From Methylobacterium sp. Leaf125 (GTDB lineage Bacteria; Pseudomonadota; Alphaproteobacteria; Rhizobiales; Beijerinckiaceae): DNA of 64,000 nucleotides. The first letter of the stretch is position 1; every line of letters begins with the position of its first letter. The position numbers and the translations under genes are program-made. The DNA lies in the NCBI RefSeq assembly GCF_001423085.1, contig NZ_LMNU01000001.1:923495-987494 (forward strand), in the 5' to 3' direction. The notes beneath the pieces were generated by a model. The model had not been told where the DNA came from. It worked only from the letters and a program-made list of their open reading frames with translations, and made no database searches. Below are positions 20,003 to 28,340 of this stretch, in pieces.

Positions 20003-20212
20003 ATGGCTGTCGGTACTGTTAAGTGGTTCAACGAGACAAAGGGTTTCGGTTTCATCCAGCCGGATAACGGCGGAAGCGACGTGTTCGTGCACATCTCGGC
20101 CGTCGAGCGCGCCGGCATGCGCGGCCTCGCGGAAGGCCAGAAGGTCTCCTACGAGATGGAAACCGACAAGCGCAGCGGCAAGCAGTCCGCCGGCAGCCTC
20201 CAGACCGTCTGA
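20003..20212 (+). CDS. cspA: Cold-shock protein (CspA family)
   Basis: This complete cold-shock domain protein has 69 residues. [21 protein letters not shown] contains the RNP1 motif (KGFGFI) and DVFVHIS is RNP2. The fold is a five-stranded OB barrel that binds single-stranded RNA or DNA and melts mRNA structure. CspA-type proteins are often abundant in alphaproteobacteria in both cold and normal growth. The start is preceded by AAGGAAT. Two hairpins follow the stop closely. Genes for a cold-shock protein and a DUF6481-like protein lie side by side, which I recall from other Methylobacterium genomes. Confidence 0.96.
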   Translation: MAVGTVKWFNETKGFGFIQPDNGGSDVFVHISAVERAGMRGLAEGQKVSYEMETDKRSGKQSAGSLQTV

Positions 20213-20218
20213 TCACGG

Positions 20219-20277
20219 CGGGCTCCCTCGTGGAGCCCGACCTGTTTCGAGAGCCGCTTCCCGAATGGGAGGCGGCT
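20219..20277 (+). terminator. Two hairpins after the cold-shock gene
   Basis: The first is an 8-base-pair stem (20219-20226 with 20232-20239). The second is a 10-base-pair stem with one G-U pair (20253-20262 with 20267-20276), followed by TTGCTTGTGTTC. Together they likely end or attenuate transcription before the next gene. Confidence 0.55.
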
Positions 20278-20346
20278 TGCTTGTGTTCTGAGACCCGATT
20301 CCAGGGGAGCGCGCCCGAGGCGGCCTCCCGCATGACAGGATCCTGT

Positions 20347-20709
20347 GTGAGCCAATTCAACCCGAACTCGATGACCGACCGCCTCAAGGCCGCGACCGAA
20401 GCCCGCGCCGCGGCGCTGGCCCGCTTCCGGGACCGCCCGGCCGCCGATGATCCGGCCGTGCTCGCCCGCAAGGCGGAGCGGGCTCAGATCGCCCGGGAGC
20501 GCGAGGTTCGCGTCGCGGCCCGCGAGCAGGCCCGGCTCGAGGCCGAGGCTCAGCGCGCTGCGGAAGCCGAGGCCGAGCGCGAGCGCCAGGCCGCCGAGGA
20601 GGTTCGCGCCGCCGAGGAGAAGGTGGCGCAGGCCGCCGCCGCACGCCTGGAGCAGAAGGCTCAGCGCGACGCGCGCTACGCCGCCCGCAAGGCCAAGGCG
20701 CGCCGCTGA
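20347..20709 (+). CDS. Small charged Ala/Arg/Glu-rich protein, DUF6481-like
   Basis: This 120-residue protein consists almost wholly of one charged helix. It begins VSQFNPNSMTDRLKAATEARAA and continues with an Arg/Glu/Ala/Gln repeat region predicted as coiled coil, ending in a basic tail DARYAARKAKARR. The GTG start at 20347 is chosen because AGGA lies 6 bases before it and because family members, as I recall them, start MSQF. A longer frame from 20230 would include a terminator hairpin. There is no enzymatic motif; the role is unknown, and RNA binding or a link with the cold-shock protein is only suggested by the neighbourhood. Confidence 0.75.
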   Translation: MSQFNPNSMTDRLKAATEARAAALARFRDRPAADDPAVLARKAERAQIAREREVRVAAREQARLEAEAQRAAEAEAERERQAAEEVRAAEEKVAQAAAARLEQKAQRDARYAARKAKARR

Positions 20710-20881
20710 GGGTTTCGTCGCCGGGATCGTTCGATCCCGCGACCACACGGCGGATCCGGGGCGGGTCCGCCCGACGGTGCGTCCCTCGGGACGGGCCCGC
20801 ATCACCGGGACCGCCGCAGCGAGCGGGTCCATCCCGGGCGCGACGTCAGTCCGCCCAACCTCCACCGAGGAGACAAGCGCC

Positions 20882-21076
20882 ATGTCCCACAAGTTCAAGA
20901 TCGGCCAGCGCGTCCGCCGCGCTCAGATCGGCTACACCGCCCCGAAGAGCGATATCTCCGACGTCTTCGAGATTGTCCGCCTCGTCCCCGAAGATCAGAC
21001 CGGCGAGCCGTTTTACCGGATCAAGTCCGGGAGCAGCGAGCGCGCGGTGCGCGAAGGCGAGATCACCGAGGCCTGA
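20882..21076 (+). CDS. Small conserved hypothetical protein
   Basis: This 64-residue soluble protein starts MSHKFKIGQRVRRAQIGYTAP and ends SERAVREGEITEA. The pattern (KIGQRVRR, FEIVRLVPEDQ, PFYRIKS) suggests a small SH3-like beta barrel. A clear GAGGAG ribosome site lies about 10 bases before the ATG, and a strong terminator follows 58 bases after the stop, so the gene is very likely real. I do not recognise a named family, and no function can be given. Confidence 0.75.
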   Translation: MSHKFKIGQRVRRAQIGYTAPKSDISDVFEIVRLVPEDQTGEPFYRIKSGSSERAVREGEITEA

Positions 21077-21133
21077 GCGGCGTTCCTTCGCGCCCGGCGC
21101 GGAGGCACGGACCAGCAGAGCGAAGGTAGGCCG

Positions 21134-21171
21134 CGGCCTCCCCCTCATGACGCGAGGGGGAGGCCGTTTTT
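21134..21171 (+). terminator. Strong intrinsic terminator
   Basis: A perfect 13-base-pair stem (21134-21146 with 21154-21166), a 7-base loop and five T residues form a classical intrinsic terminator for the small gene before it. It ends 3 bases short of the stop codon of the convergent L,D-transpeptidase gene. Confidence 0.9.
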
Positions 21172-21173
21172 CG

Positions 21174-22094
21174 TCAGCTCATCACCACCACGCGGGAGCC
21201 GATCTCGACGCGGCCGTAGAGATCGATGACGTCCTGGTTGATCATCCGGATGCAGCCCGACGACACGCTCTTGCCGATCGACTCCGGCTCCAGGGTCCCG
21301 TGGATGCGGTAGAGCGTGTCCTTGTTGCCCTGCCACAGGTAATGGGCCCGCGCCCCGAGGGGATTGTGGGCGCCGCCGGGCACGCCGAGGCCGCTCTGGA
21401 GCTGGGAGACGGAGCGCGCCAGCTTCGGCGTCCGCGCGATCATCTCCTTGGGCGGATACCAGTCCGGCCACATCTGCTTGGAGTTCACCGTCGAGGCGCC
21501 GGACCACGAGAAGCCCTGCTTGCCCACGCCCACGCCGTAGCGCCGCGCCCGGCCATTGGGCTGGACGAGGAAGAGGTGATGCGCCCGCGGGTCGACCACG
21601 ATCGTGCCCGGGGTCTCGGACCCCGTATAGGCGACCTCCTGGCGGAGGAAGGACGGGTTCGCTTTGCGCCAGTTGAAGGCATAGACCGGAAAGGGCTCAT
21701 CGGTGATCGCCGCGTAGGCGCGGTTGAAGTCGATGGGGCCATCGTCGATGGGCTTGGCCGGGGCGGCCTGCTGCGCCGAGGCCGGCGGCACCTGCCGCGG
21801 GGCGTAGAGATCCGCATCCGGATCATCCGCCACGGCGCGGCCGCGCTGGCTTCGCACCGGATCGAGCCCGCGGTCCGCGCCGCGCTCGGAATAGGGCACG
21901 TACTGGCCGCCCCGACGACGATAGAGCCGTCCCTCCTCGTCGCGATACAGGCGCTCGTCATCGTAGGGGCCATCCCCCGCGAGGGCACCGCCGAAGAGGC
22001 CACGCCCCTGCGCCAGGGCGGACCCGACAGGCGTGAGGAGCGCGAGGCTCGTCGTCGCCCCGGTGAGAAGCGTGCGGCGGGTCGTCTGGGACAT
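21174..22094 (-). CDS. L,D-transpeptidase (YkuD domain), exported
   Basis: This 306-residue protein starts MSQTTRRTLLTGATTSLALLTPVGSALA, a Tat-like signal peptide with twin arginines. A Pro/Arg/Asp-rich linker (about 30-120) leads to the catalytic YkuD domain (about 160-306). The active-site block is HGTLEPESIGKSVSSGCIRM, with catalytic cysteine 281 and histidine 265. Such enzymes make 3-3 peptide crosslinks in peptidoglycan or attach proteins to it, and in Rhizobiales they contribute to polar growth. The start at 22094 is preferred over 22148, which would add 18 residues before the signal sequence. It is a single gene. Confidence 0.92.
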   Translation of the reverse strand: MSQTTRRTLLTGATTSLALLTPVGSALAQGRGLFGGALAGDGPYDDERLYRDEEGRLYRRRGGQYVPYSERGADRGLDPVRSQRGRAVADDPDADLYAPRQVPPASAQQAAPAKPIDDGPIDFNRAYAAITDEPFPVYAFNWRKANPSFLRQEVAYTGSETPGTIVVDPRAHHLFLVQPNGRARRYGVGVGKQGFSWSGASTVNSKQMWPDWYPPKEMIARTPKLARSVSQLQSGLGVPGGAHNPLGARAHYLWQGNKDTLYRIHGTLEPESIGKSVSSGCIRMINQDVIDLYGRVEIGSRVVVMS

Positions 22095-22429
22095 GGACGT
22101 TGCTCGGAAGATAGTCAGAGAAGGGTCGTTCGAGCCTGGGCCTAGCAAGTCGACGCAGAGACGTCACGTCATCTGAACGATGGGCAGCCCTGCATGGGCA
22201 CCAAAGTTCGGGGGCGATGCAGTGCGGGCACAATCATAGGGTTTGGAAACCATCCAGAAAACCTTTCGAAGACCCGCGCGAATACGCCGGCATCGCGCTT
22301 TCACCATGTCTGCGAAAAAGCGGTGATCGACCCCCGGCCGGAATGGTCGATCGATTGCAAAACGAAGCGGCGTGCCGACATAGGTGGTCGTCCGCAAAGC
22401 CCTCTCCCCCAGATCATGGAACGCGACCC
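22095..22429. other. Intergenic region between L,D-transpeptidase and small secreted protein
   Basis: This 335-base divergent region must hold promoters for both neighbours. I see no convincing gene, RNA or operator in it. Confidence 0.4.
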
Positions 22430-22678
22430 GTGCCGGTCCCCCCGCGTCCCCGTCACCGCGCGCGCCTTGCGACGCTCGCGTTCCTCCTGCTCGTCTGCCT
22501 CATGCCCTCGGAAGGGCAGGCGGGCCGCAGCCGAACCGCACGCGTTGCAGAGCCCGCTGCTCCGGTGACGAGCTGGACCTCCAGCGAGCCGGAGAACCCA
22601 ACCTGCCAACGCACCCGGCGCAAGCTCTGGCAGGCCGGCGAGGGCTGGGTGGTCCGCAGCATCACGGTCTGCCGGTAG
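22430..22678 (+). CDS. Small secreted cysteine-containing protein
   Basis: The predicted 82-residue product starts at GTG 22430. It has a basic N-terminus, a hydrophobic signal core (LATLAFLLLVCLMPSEGQAG) and a mature part ending NPTCQRTRRKLWQAGEGWVVRSITVCR, with two cysteines that could pair. The tail resembles small exported proteins I remember from Methylobacterium. The frame is open further upstream, but those residues look non-coding. The ribosome site is weak. Function unknown. Confidence 0.6.
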   Translation: MPVPPRPRHRARLATLAFLLLVCLMPSEGQAGRSRTARVAEPAAPVTSWTSSEPENPTCQRTRRKLWQAGEGWVVRSITVCR

Positions 22679-22890
22679 AGCTCCGGGCGCATTGCTCGCT
22701 CGCACGCGTGCAAAATTGATTTGCGCGAAATTGATGATCTGCCTGCGGTTGAACGTAGGACAATCGCGCGCGCTTCGCTAAAGCTGGCGGGGCCCGCGTC
22801 GGGTCGACCGTCCACGGTCGCGTGCGAGGATCAAGGGCGCAGGATTGTCCGAGGCGCAGTGCATCGGGGGGAGCGTGGCCGGAGGGACGA

Positions 22891-25641
22891 TTGAGTAGGA
22901 CCGGCGACGCGCCCGAGACGGGCCCCGAGGCCCTGGCGCGCTACGACATCCTGGATACCGGGCCCGAGGACGGGTTCGAGGATATCGTGACGCTCGCATC
23001 CCGTCTGCTGGAGATGCCGGTCTCCCTGGTCTCGCTGGTGGATACCGATCGCCAGTGGTTCAAGGCCCGCGTCGGCTTTGCGCGGTCCGAGACCTCGCTG
23101 ACGGAGTCGATCTGCGCCCACGCGGTGCGGCAGGACGGGCTCTTCGTCATTCCCGACACCACGCAGGATTCGCGCACCGCGGACAATCCCCTCGTCACCG
23201 GCGAACCGCATGTCCGCTTCTACGCCGGGATGCCCCTGCGCACGCCGGAGGGGACAGCCCTGGGGACCCTCTGCGTCCTCGACACCCAGCCGCGCCAGCT
23301 CTCCGAGGCGCAGGGCTTCATCCTGCGCACCCTCGCGGGCCGGGTGATGACCGAGCTCAACCTGCGGCGCGCCCTGAAGGAGCGTCGCGCGAGCGACCGG
23401 CACAATGCGGCGATCATCGGGAGCGCCATCGATTACGGCATCGTCACCCTGGACCTCGCCGGCCGGGTCACGAGCTGGAATACGGGCGCCGAATGCGTCC
23501 TCGGCTGGAGCGAGGCCGAGATGCTGGGTCAGCCGGCAGACCTCTTCTTCACGCGGGAGGACCGCGCACGCGGAATGCCCGATCACGAGATGCGCCTCGC
23601 CCGCGATCTCGGACGGGCCAACGACGAGCGCTGGCACATGCGCAAGGATGGCTCGCGCTTCTGGGGCATGGGCGAGATGATGCCCCTCAAGGACGAGGCG
23701 GACCGGCAGGTCGGCTATCTCAAGATCCTGCGCGACCGCACGGCCCAGCGCCAGGCTGACGAGGCTCTGCGCAGGCAGACGGCCCTCCTGCAGACCGTGA
23801 CCGACCATCTCAGCGAGGCGGTGGTCCGCCTGAGCGAGGACGACGTCGTCATCTTCGCCAACCCCGCCGCCGAGGCGATGCTCGGCTGGCCCCTCGGCAG
23901 CCTGATCGGCCGCAACCTCCACGACACGGCGCATCATCATCATCCCGACGGGCGTCCGTTCCCGCGCGAGGAGTGCGAGGTCGTCCGCTCCCTGCGCAGC
24001 GGCGTCGCCCTGCGCGACCGCGAGGCGACGTTCTTCCGGCAGGATGGATCGCCCATCGACGTCATCACCAACAACGCCCCCATCATCGAGGACGGGGTGG
24101 TGCAGGGGGCCGTCCTGACCCTGACCGACATCACCGAACGGAAGGCGACCAATGCCCGCCTGCGCCGGAGCGAGGAGCGTCTGAGCCTCGCCCTCAATGC
24201 GTCCGGCATGATCGGCACCTGGGACTGGGACCTGCGCGAGGACGTGATCTATGCCGATCCGAACTTCGCGCGGATCTACACCGTCGATCCGGAGCGCGCG
24301 GCCCTGGGCGCGCCCCTGGCGGAGTACATCCGCAACTTCCACCCCGACGACATGCCGCGCTTCCAGGCGGAGCTCGACCGCCTGTTCGCGGGTTCGAAGG
24401 AGTTCGCCTGCGAGTACCGGATCCTCCAGCCGGACGGCTCCCATCGCTGGGTGATCGCCCGCGGGAGCCTGGTGCGCGCCGCCGACGGGACGCCGCTGCG
24501 GTTTCCGGGCGCGTCGGTCGACATCACCGAGCGCAAGCGCGCCGAGGAGCGACAGGCCGCCCTGGTCGAGCTCGGCGAGCGCCTGCGAGAATTGCAGGAT
24601 CCCGGCGAGATCGCCTTCGTGGCCGCCGAGATCGCGGGCCGGACCCTGGGGCTGACCCGCGCCGCCTACGGCGTCCTGGACGATTCGGGAGCCTATCTCG
24701 ACGTCGTCCGGGACTGGACCGTGCCGGGGGCGAGTACCCTCGTCGGGCGCCATCGCTACGACGATTACGGCTCCTACCTGCAGGAGCTGCGCCAGGGGCG
24801 CGCCGTCGTCATCGCGGACGTGGAGAGCGACCCGCGCACCGCCGACCGATCCGGCGCCTTCCGCGCCCTCGACGTGCGCACTGTGATCAACCTGCCCTTG
24901 ATGGAGCGCGGGCAGCTCGTGGCGGTGTTCTGCCTGCACGATTCGAAGCGGCGCGACTGGACGCCGGACATCCTCGATTTCGTGCGCAACGTCGTCGACC
25001 GCACCCGCGCCGCCGTGGCCCGCCTCCGCGCCGAGGAGCAGCAGGAGCTGGTCAACCGCGAACTCAGCCACCGCATGAAGAACCTGCTGGCGATGGTGCA
25101 GTCGATCGCGACCCAGACCATGCGCAGCGCCATCGATGTCGACACGGCCAAGGAGGTGCTCGCCGGCCGCCTCATCGCCCTCGGCCAAGCCCATGACCTG
25201 CTGATGGGCGGCGCCCTCGGCAGCACCCTGATCGGCCCGGTGGTGCGGGGGGCCCTGAAGCTGCATGAGGATCGCGAGGGGCGTTTCCGCCTCGATGGGC
25301 CGGACCTCGAGATCGGTGCCAAGCCGGCCCTGTCGCTGGCGCTGATGCTGCACGAGCTCGCCACCAACGCGGCCAAGTACGGGGCGCTCTCGGATGAGGT
25401 TGGCCACGTGGCGATCCGCTGGGAGGTCCGTGACGAGGCCGGCGAGCCGACGCTGGCCTTCTCCTGGGCCGAGATCGGTGGCCCCCCGGTGACGCGGCCA
25501 ACACGCAAGGGGTTCGGATCGCGCTTCATCGAGCGCGGGCTCGCCGGCCAGGTCGGCGGCACCATCGCCCTCGATTTTCCTGCCGACGGCGTCACCTGCG
25601 CCATCGCCGCACCGCTGGCGGCCTTCCAGGCCGACGGCTGA
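22891..25641 (+). CDS. HWE-family sensor histidine kinase, GAF-PAS-PAS-PAS-GAF-HWE
   Basis: This soluble sensor kinase has 916 residues. Domains in order: GAF (about 15-165), three PAS domains (about 175-290, 295-415 and 425-545), a second GAF (about 550-695) and an HWE kinase core (about 720-916). The phospho-acceptor block is NRELSHRMKNLLAMVQSIA with H727; the N box is HELATNAAKYGALS, and the end AQVGG type (GLAGQVGGTIALDF) is usual for the HWE/HisKA_2 group. No membrane segment is seen, so it senses a cytosolic signal, perhaps light, redox or a small ligand; no cofactor-binding cysteine motif was identified. The TTG start at 22891 follows GGAGGG; an ATG at 22822 is less likely. No cognate response regulator lies beside it. 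Confidence 0.88.
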   Translation: MSRTGDAPETGPEALARYDILDTGPEDGFEDIVTLASRLLEMPVSLVSLVDTDRQWFKARVGFARSETSLTESICAHAVRQDGLFVIPDTTQDSRTADNPLVTGEPHVRFYAGMPLRTPEGTALGTLCVLDTQPRQLSEAQGFILRTLAGRVMTELNLRRALKERRASDRHNAAIIGSAIDYGIVTLDLAGRVTSWNTGAECVLGWSEAEMLGQPADLFFTREDRARGMPDHEMRLARDLGRANDERWHMRKDGSRFWGMGEMMPLKDEADRQVGYLKILRDRTAQRQADEALRRQTALLQTVTDHLSEAVVRLSEDDVVIFANPAAEAMLGWPLGSLIGRNLHDTAHHHHPDGRPFPREECEVVRSLRSGVALRDREATFFRQDGSPIDVITNNAPIIEDGVVQGAVLTLTDITERKATNARLRRSEERLSLALNASGMIGTWDWDLREDVIYADPNFARIYTVDPERAALGAPLAEYIRNFHPDDMPRFQAELDRLFAGSKEFACEYRILQPDGSHRWVIARGSLVRAADGTPLRFPGASVDITERKRAEERQAALVELGERLRELQDPGEIAFVAAEIAGRTLGLTRAAYGVLDDSGAYLDVVRDWTVPGASTLVGRHRYDDYGSYLQELRQGRAVVIADVESDPRTADRSGAFRALDVRTVINLPLMERGQLVAVFCLHDSKRRDWTPDILDFVRNVVDRTRAAVARLRAEEQQELVNRELSHRMKNLLAMVQSIATQTMRSAIDVDTAKEVLAGRLIALGQAHDLLMGGALGSTLIGPVVRGALKLHEDREGRFRLDGPDLEIGAKPALSLALMLHELATNAAKYGALSDEVGHVAIRWEVRDEAGEPTLAFSWAEIGGPPVTRPTRKGFGSRFIERGLAGQVGGTIALDFPADGVTCAIAAPLAAFQADG

Positions 25642-25774
25642 CTCCGCGCACGCCTGCTGCGACCCTGGACATTTCCTGGGCAATGCCGTCTCGCGCGGCA
25701 CTCGGGCGCCGCTGGTAGCGGCAGGTGACGGTCCGCGCATCGGCCCGGCCTGACGACGAACGGCATCCCTGAAA

Positions 25775-25792
25775 CTGGCACGTTCGGTGCTT
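25775..25792 (+). promoter_or_regulatory. Candidate sigma-54 promoter of the nitrate transporter
   Basis: CTGGCACG at 25775-25782 is followed by GTGCTT, with exactly 10 bases between the GG (25777-25778) and GC (25789-25790). This matches the -24/-12 consensus TGGCAC-N5-TTGC except for one base. It lies 122 bases before the start of the transporter gene, and RpoN/NtrC control would fit nitrate uptake. Confidence 0.6.
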
Positions 25793-25913
25793 GGTTCGAT
25801 CCGTCGCCGCTCGGCGACGCGCGGAGCAAAGGCGCTCCGCATGCGGACGGCGTGAGTCCGGATCCCTTGGCATGCACGGCCGCGCCGCGGCCGCGAACCT
25901 CGAGACGCACTCC

Positions 25914-27170
25914 ATGGCCAGCTTCAAGACCGTGATGAAATCCGGTCATCCCCCGACCCTGTTCGCCGCCTTCCTCTACTTCGATTTCTGTTTCGCGATC
26001 TGGGTGCTCAACGGCGCCATGGGCCCGTTCATCACCGAGACCTACAAGCTGACCCCCGCCCAGACCGGGTTCATGATCTCGCTGCCGATCCTGGCCGGCG
26101 CGATCATGCGCTTCCCGCTCGGCGTGCTGGCGCAGTATATCGGTCGCAAGAACGCCGCCATCACCGAGATGACGGTGATCATGATCGCGATGGCGTTCGG
26201 CTTCTTCTACGTGAACACTTACGACGAGGTGCTCGCCATGGGCGTGCTCCTCGGCATCGCCGGGGCCTCCTTCGGCGTCGCCCTGTCCCTCGGCTCGGGC
26301 TGGTTCCCGAAGGAGCACAAGGGCCTGGCCATGGGCATCGCCGGCGCCGGCAATTCCGGCACCGTGCTCGCCGTGCTGTTCGCGCCGCCCCTGGCCCAGG
26401 CCTATGGCTGGCAGACCGTCTACGGCTTTGCCGGCTGCGTCATGGCGATCCCGCTCATCGTCATGGTCGTCTTTGCCAAGGAGCCGCCGGACGCCGAGCA
26501 CCAGTCCTTCAAGGAGCACGTCTCCTGCCTGTTCCAGAAGGACGGCTGGGCCTTCAACCTGATCTACATCATCACCTTCGGCGGCTTCATCGGCCTGTCG
26601 AACTTCCTGCCGACCTTCTTCTACGAACAGTTTGCCGTCACCAAGATCGAAGCGGGCCGGTTGACCATGTTGGCGGCCCTGATGGGCTCGGGCATCCGCG
26701 TCGTCGGCGGCTACTTCGCCGACCGGATCGGCGGCATCCTGGTGCTGTCCGTCGTCCTGATCGCGGCGGTCGGCTCGTTCCTGCTCCTCACGGCCTCGCC
26801 CTCCCTGGCGCTCACCACGGCCCTGTTCATGCTGTGCTTCGCCGCCCTCGGGGCCGGCAACGGCGCCCTGTTCCAGCTCGTGCCCCTGCGCTGGCCCGCC
26901 AACACGGCGGTGGCCGGCTCGATGATCGGCGAGGTCGGGGCCCTCGGCGGCGCGATCCTGCCCAACGTGATGGGCCTGTCGAAGCAGTATACCGGCTCCT
27001 TCGCCCTCGGCTTCGTCGGCTACGCCATCTTCGCCGCCCTGGTGCTGGTCTGCCTGCTGGTGTGGCAGCGCAAATGGGTCGGCACCTGGGTCGGCCCGCG
27101 CGGCAAGGTGCTGACGCCGGGCACGCCGGACGCTGCCGAGGCCGGCCGCCTCGATCCGCTGACGGCCTGA
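25914..27170 (+). CDS. Nitrate/nitrite transporter, MFS family (NarK/NasA type)
   Basis: This MFS transporter has 418 residues and about 12 transmembrane helices. GIAGAGNSGTVLAVLFAP is the nitrate signature motif; a second related stretch ALGAGNGALFQLVPL lies in the C-terminal half. FPLGVLAQYIGRKNA is the loop between TM2 and TM3. It should carry nitrate inward for assimilation or exchange it with nitrite. The start at 25914 gives MASFKTVMKSGHPPTLFAAF; an upstream in-frame start would add residues with no family resemblance. No nitrate or nitrite reductase gene is adjacent, so it is a stand-alone unit here. The sigma-54 promoter candidate upstream suggests nitrogen control. Confidence 0.88.
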   Translation: MASFKTVMKSGHPPTLFAAFLYFDFCFAIWVLNGAMGPFITETYKLTPAQTGFMISLPILAGAIMRFPLGVLAQYIGRKNAAITEMTVIMIAMAFGFFYVNTYDEVLAMGVLLGIAGASFGVALSLGSGWFPKEHKGLAMGIAGAGNSGTVLAVLFAPPLAQAYGWQTVYGFAGCVMAIPLIVMVVFAKEPPDAEHQSFKEHVSCLFQKDGWAFNLIYIITFGGFIGLSNFLPTFFYEQFAVTKIEAGRLTMLAALMGSGIRVVGGYFADRIGGILVLSVVLIAAVGSFLLLTASPSLALTTALFMLCFAALGAGNGALFQLVPLRWPANTAVAGSMIGEVGALGGAILPNVMGLSKQYTGSFALGFVGYAIFAALVLVCLLVWQRKWVGTWVGPRGKVLTPGTPDAAEAGRLDPLTA

Positions 27171-27180
27171 ACCGCGTCGC

Positions 27181-27945
27181 TCAGCCGATTTCCTCCGCGA
27201 CCAGCGCGAAGGTCAGGACATCCACCGCTGCCGCACCGCCGCGCAGGAGTACCCGCGCGGCGGCGTTGGCCGTGGCACCGGTGGTCATCACGTCGTCGAT
27301 CAGGAGAATGCGCCGGTCCTGCAGCCGGGGGCGCATCGCCTCCGGTACCCGGAAGGCGCCCTGGAGGTTCGTCGCCCGGGCCACCCGGCTCAGCCCCACC
27401 TGCGGCCGGGTCGCCTTCACGCGCGCAAGGTAGCCCGGCTCGGAAGGCCGCCCGGCGATCCGGCCGATCCGGCGCGCCAGGAGCGCGGCCTGATTGAAGC
27501 GGCGGCGCCACAGGCGCCATCGGTGGAGCGGGACCGGCACGAGGCAATCCGCGCGGGCGAGGAGCTCCGCGCCGGCACCCGCCATCATCCCGGCGAGGAC
27601 GGGTCCGAGATCCAGACGGTCCTCGTATTTCAGCCTTTGCACGAGGTCGCGGGCGACGCCCTCGTACAGAGCCACCGCCCGCGCCTGGGCGAAGACCGGC
27701 GGATCGGCGATCGCGCGGGGAGAGAGCAGCACACCGGTGCCGTGATCGACGGCGAAGGGCGTCCCGAAGCGGTCGCAGCAGGGCGGCGCGATCAGATGCA
27801 GCCCCGACCAGCAGCGGGCGCAGAGGGCATGCGGATCGGCGATGGCACCGCTGCAGCCCGGGCAGGTCGGCGGATAGATGAGTGCGAGGCCGCCGCGCAG
27901 GGCGGCCTGCAATCCTGTGGTCACGGCGCGGGCAGCAGGAGCCAT
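27181..27945 (-). CDS. comF: ComF family phosphoribosyltransferase-like protein
   Basis: This 254-residue protein has an N-terminal zinc-ribbon-like pair of motifs (CPGC and CARC, about residues 25-45) and a C-terminal phosphoribosyltransferase fold. The PRPP-binding loop is ILLIDDVMTTGATANAA. LVPVPLHRWRLWRRRFNQAALLA is the hallmark of ComF/GntX. Homologues take part in DNA uptake during competence, but many bacteria without known competence carry the gene. The start at 27945 (MAPAARAVTTGLQ) is preferred over 28086, since the longer version would run through the stop region of the next minus-strand gene. It is convergent with the nitrate transporter, with 10 bases between stops. Confidence 0.9.
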   Translation of the reverse strand: MAPAARAVTTGLQAALRGGLALIYPPTCPGCSGAIADPHALCARCWSGLHLIAPPCCDRFGTPFAVDHGTGVLLSPRAIADPPVFAQARAVALYEGVARDLVQRLKYEDRLDLGPVLAGMMAGAGAELLARADCLVPVPLHRWRLWRRRFNQAALLARRIGRIAGRPSEPGYLARVKATRPQVGLSRVARATNLQGAFRVPEAMRPRLQDRRILLIDDVMTTGATANAAARVLLRGGAAAVDVLTFALVAEEIG

Positions 27946-27994
27946 GACGGCGACCCTACCACCCGCGTGAGAAATCTGCGACCTCTGGTTGTTA

Positions 27995-28225
27995 TCAGCG
28001 CGTCGGCTGCTGCGGCTGCGCCTGGTTCTGCTCGCGGTCGCGCTTGTTGGCCTGGTGGCGTCCGACGGCGCAGCCCGCGGCGGCACCCATCACACCATGG
28101 CCCGCCATGTGGCCGGCAACGCCGCCCACGAGGGCGCCCTTGATGCAGCCCTTGGCCTCGGCCCCGGTGGTGGCAAGGCTGATCCCCGCGAGGGTGAGGG
28201 CCGCGCCGAACAGGATGGACTTCAT
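27995..28225 (-). CDS. Small exported glycine-zipper protein
   Basis: This 76-residue protein has a signal peptide MKSILFGAALTLAGISLATTGAEA. A glycine-rich helix with regular small residues follows (ALVGGVAGHMAGHGVMGAAAGCAVG), and then a Gln/Arg-rich tail. This glycine-zipper pattern occurs in small envelope and stress proteins. It probably sits in the periplasm or associates with the outer membrane. A GAGGAG ribosome site lies before the ATG at 28225. A candidate EcfG promoter upstream suggests general-stress control. Function unknown. Confidence 0.78.
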   Translation of the reverse strand: MKSILFGAALTLAGISLATTGAEAKGCIKGALVGGVAGHMAGHGVMGAAAGCAVGRHQANKRDREQNQAQPQQPTR

Positions 28226-28267
28226 GGCGTCTGATCTCCTCGATTCGTCGTCGAATCGCTGGGCCTT

Positions 28268-28293
28268 AACAGCGAGGGACGGATTCACGTTCC
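28268..28293 (-). promoter_or_regulatory. Candidate EcfG-type stress promoter
   Basis: Read on the minus strand, GGAAC (28293-28289) is followed after 17 bases by TGTT (28271-28268), 42 bases before the ATG of the glycine-zipper gene. The recalled Methylobacterium EcfG consensus is GGAAC-N16/17-CGTT, so one base differs. Confidence 0.45.
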
Positions 28294-28340
28294 GTCCCGG
28301 TTGCCGCTGGCGCCCGCGGTGTCGACGCGCCATCTAGATC

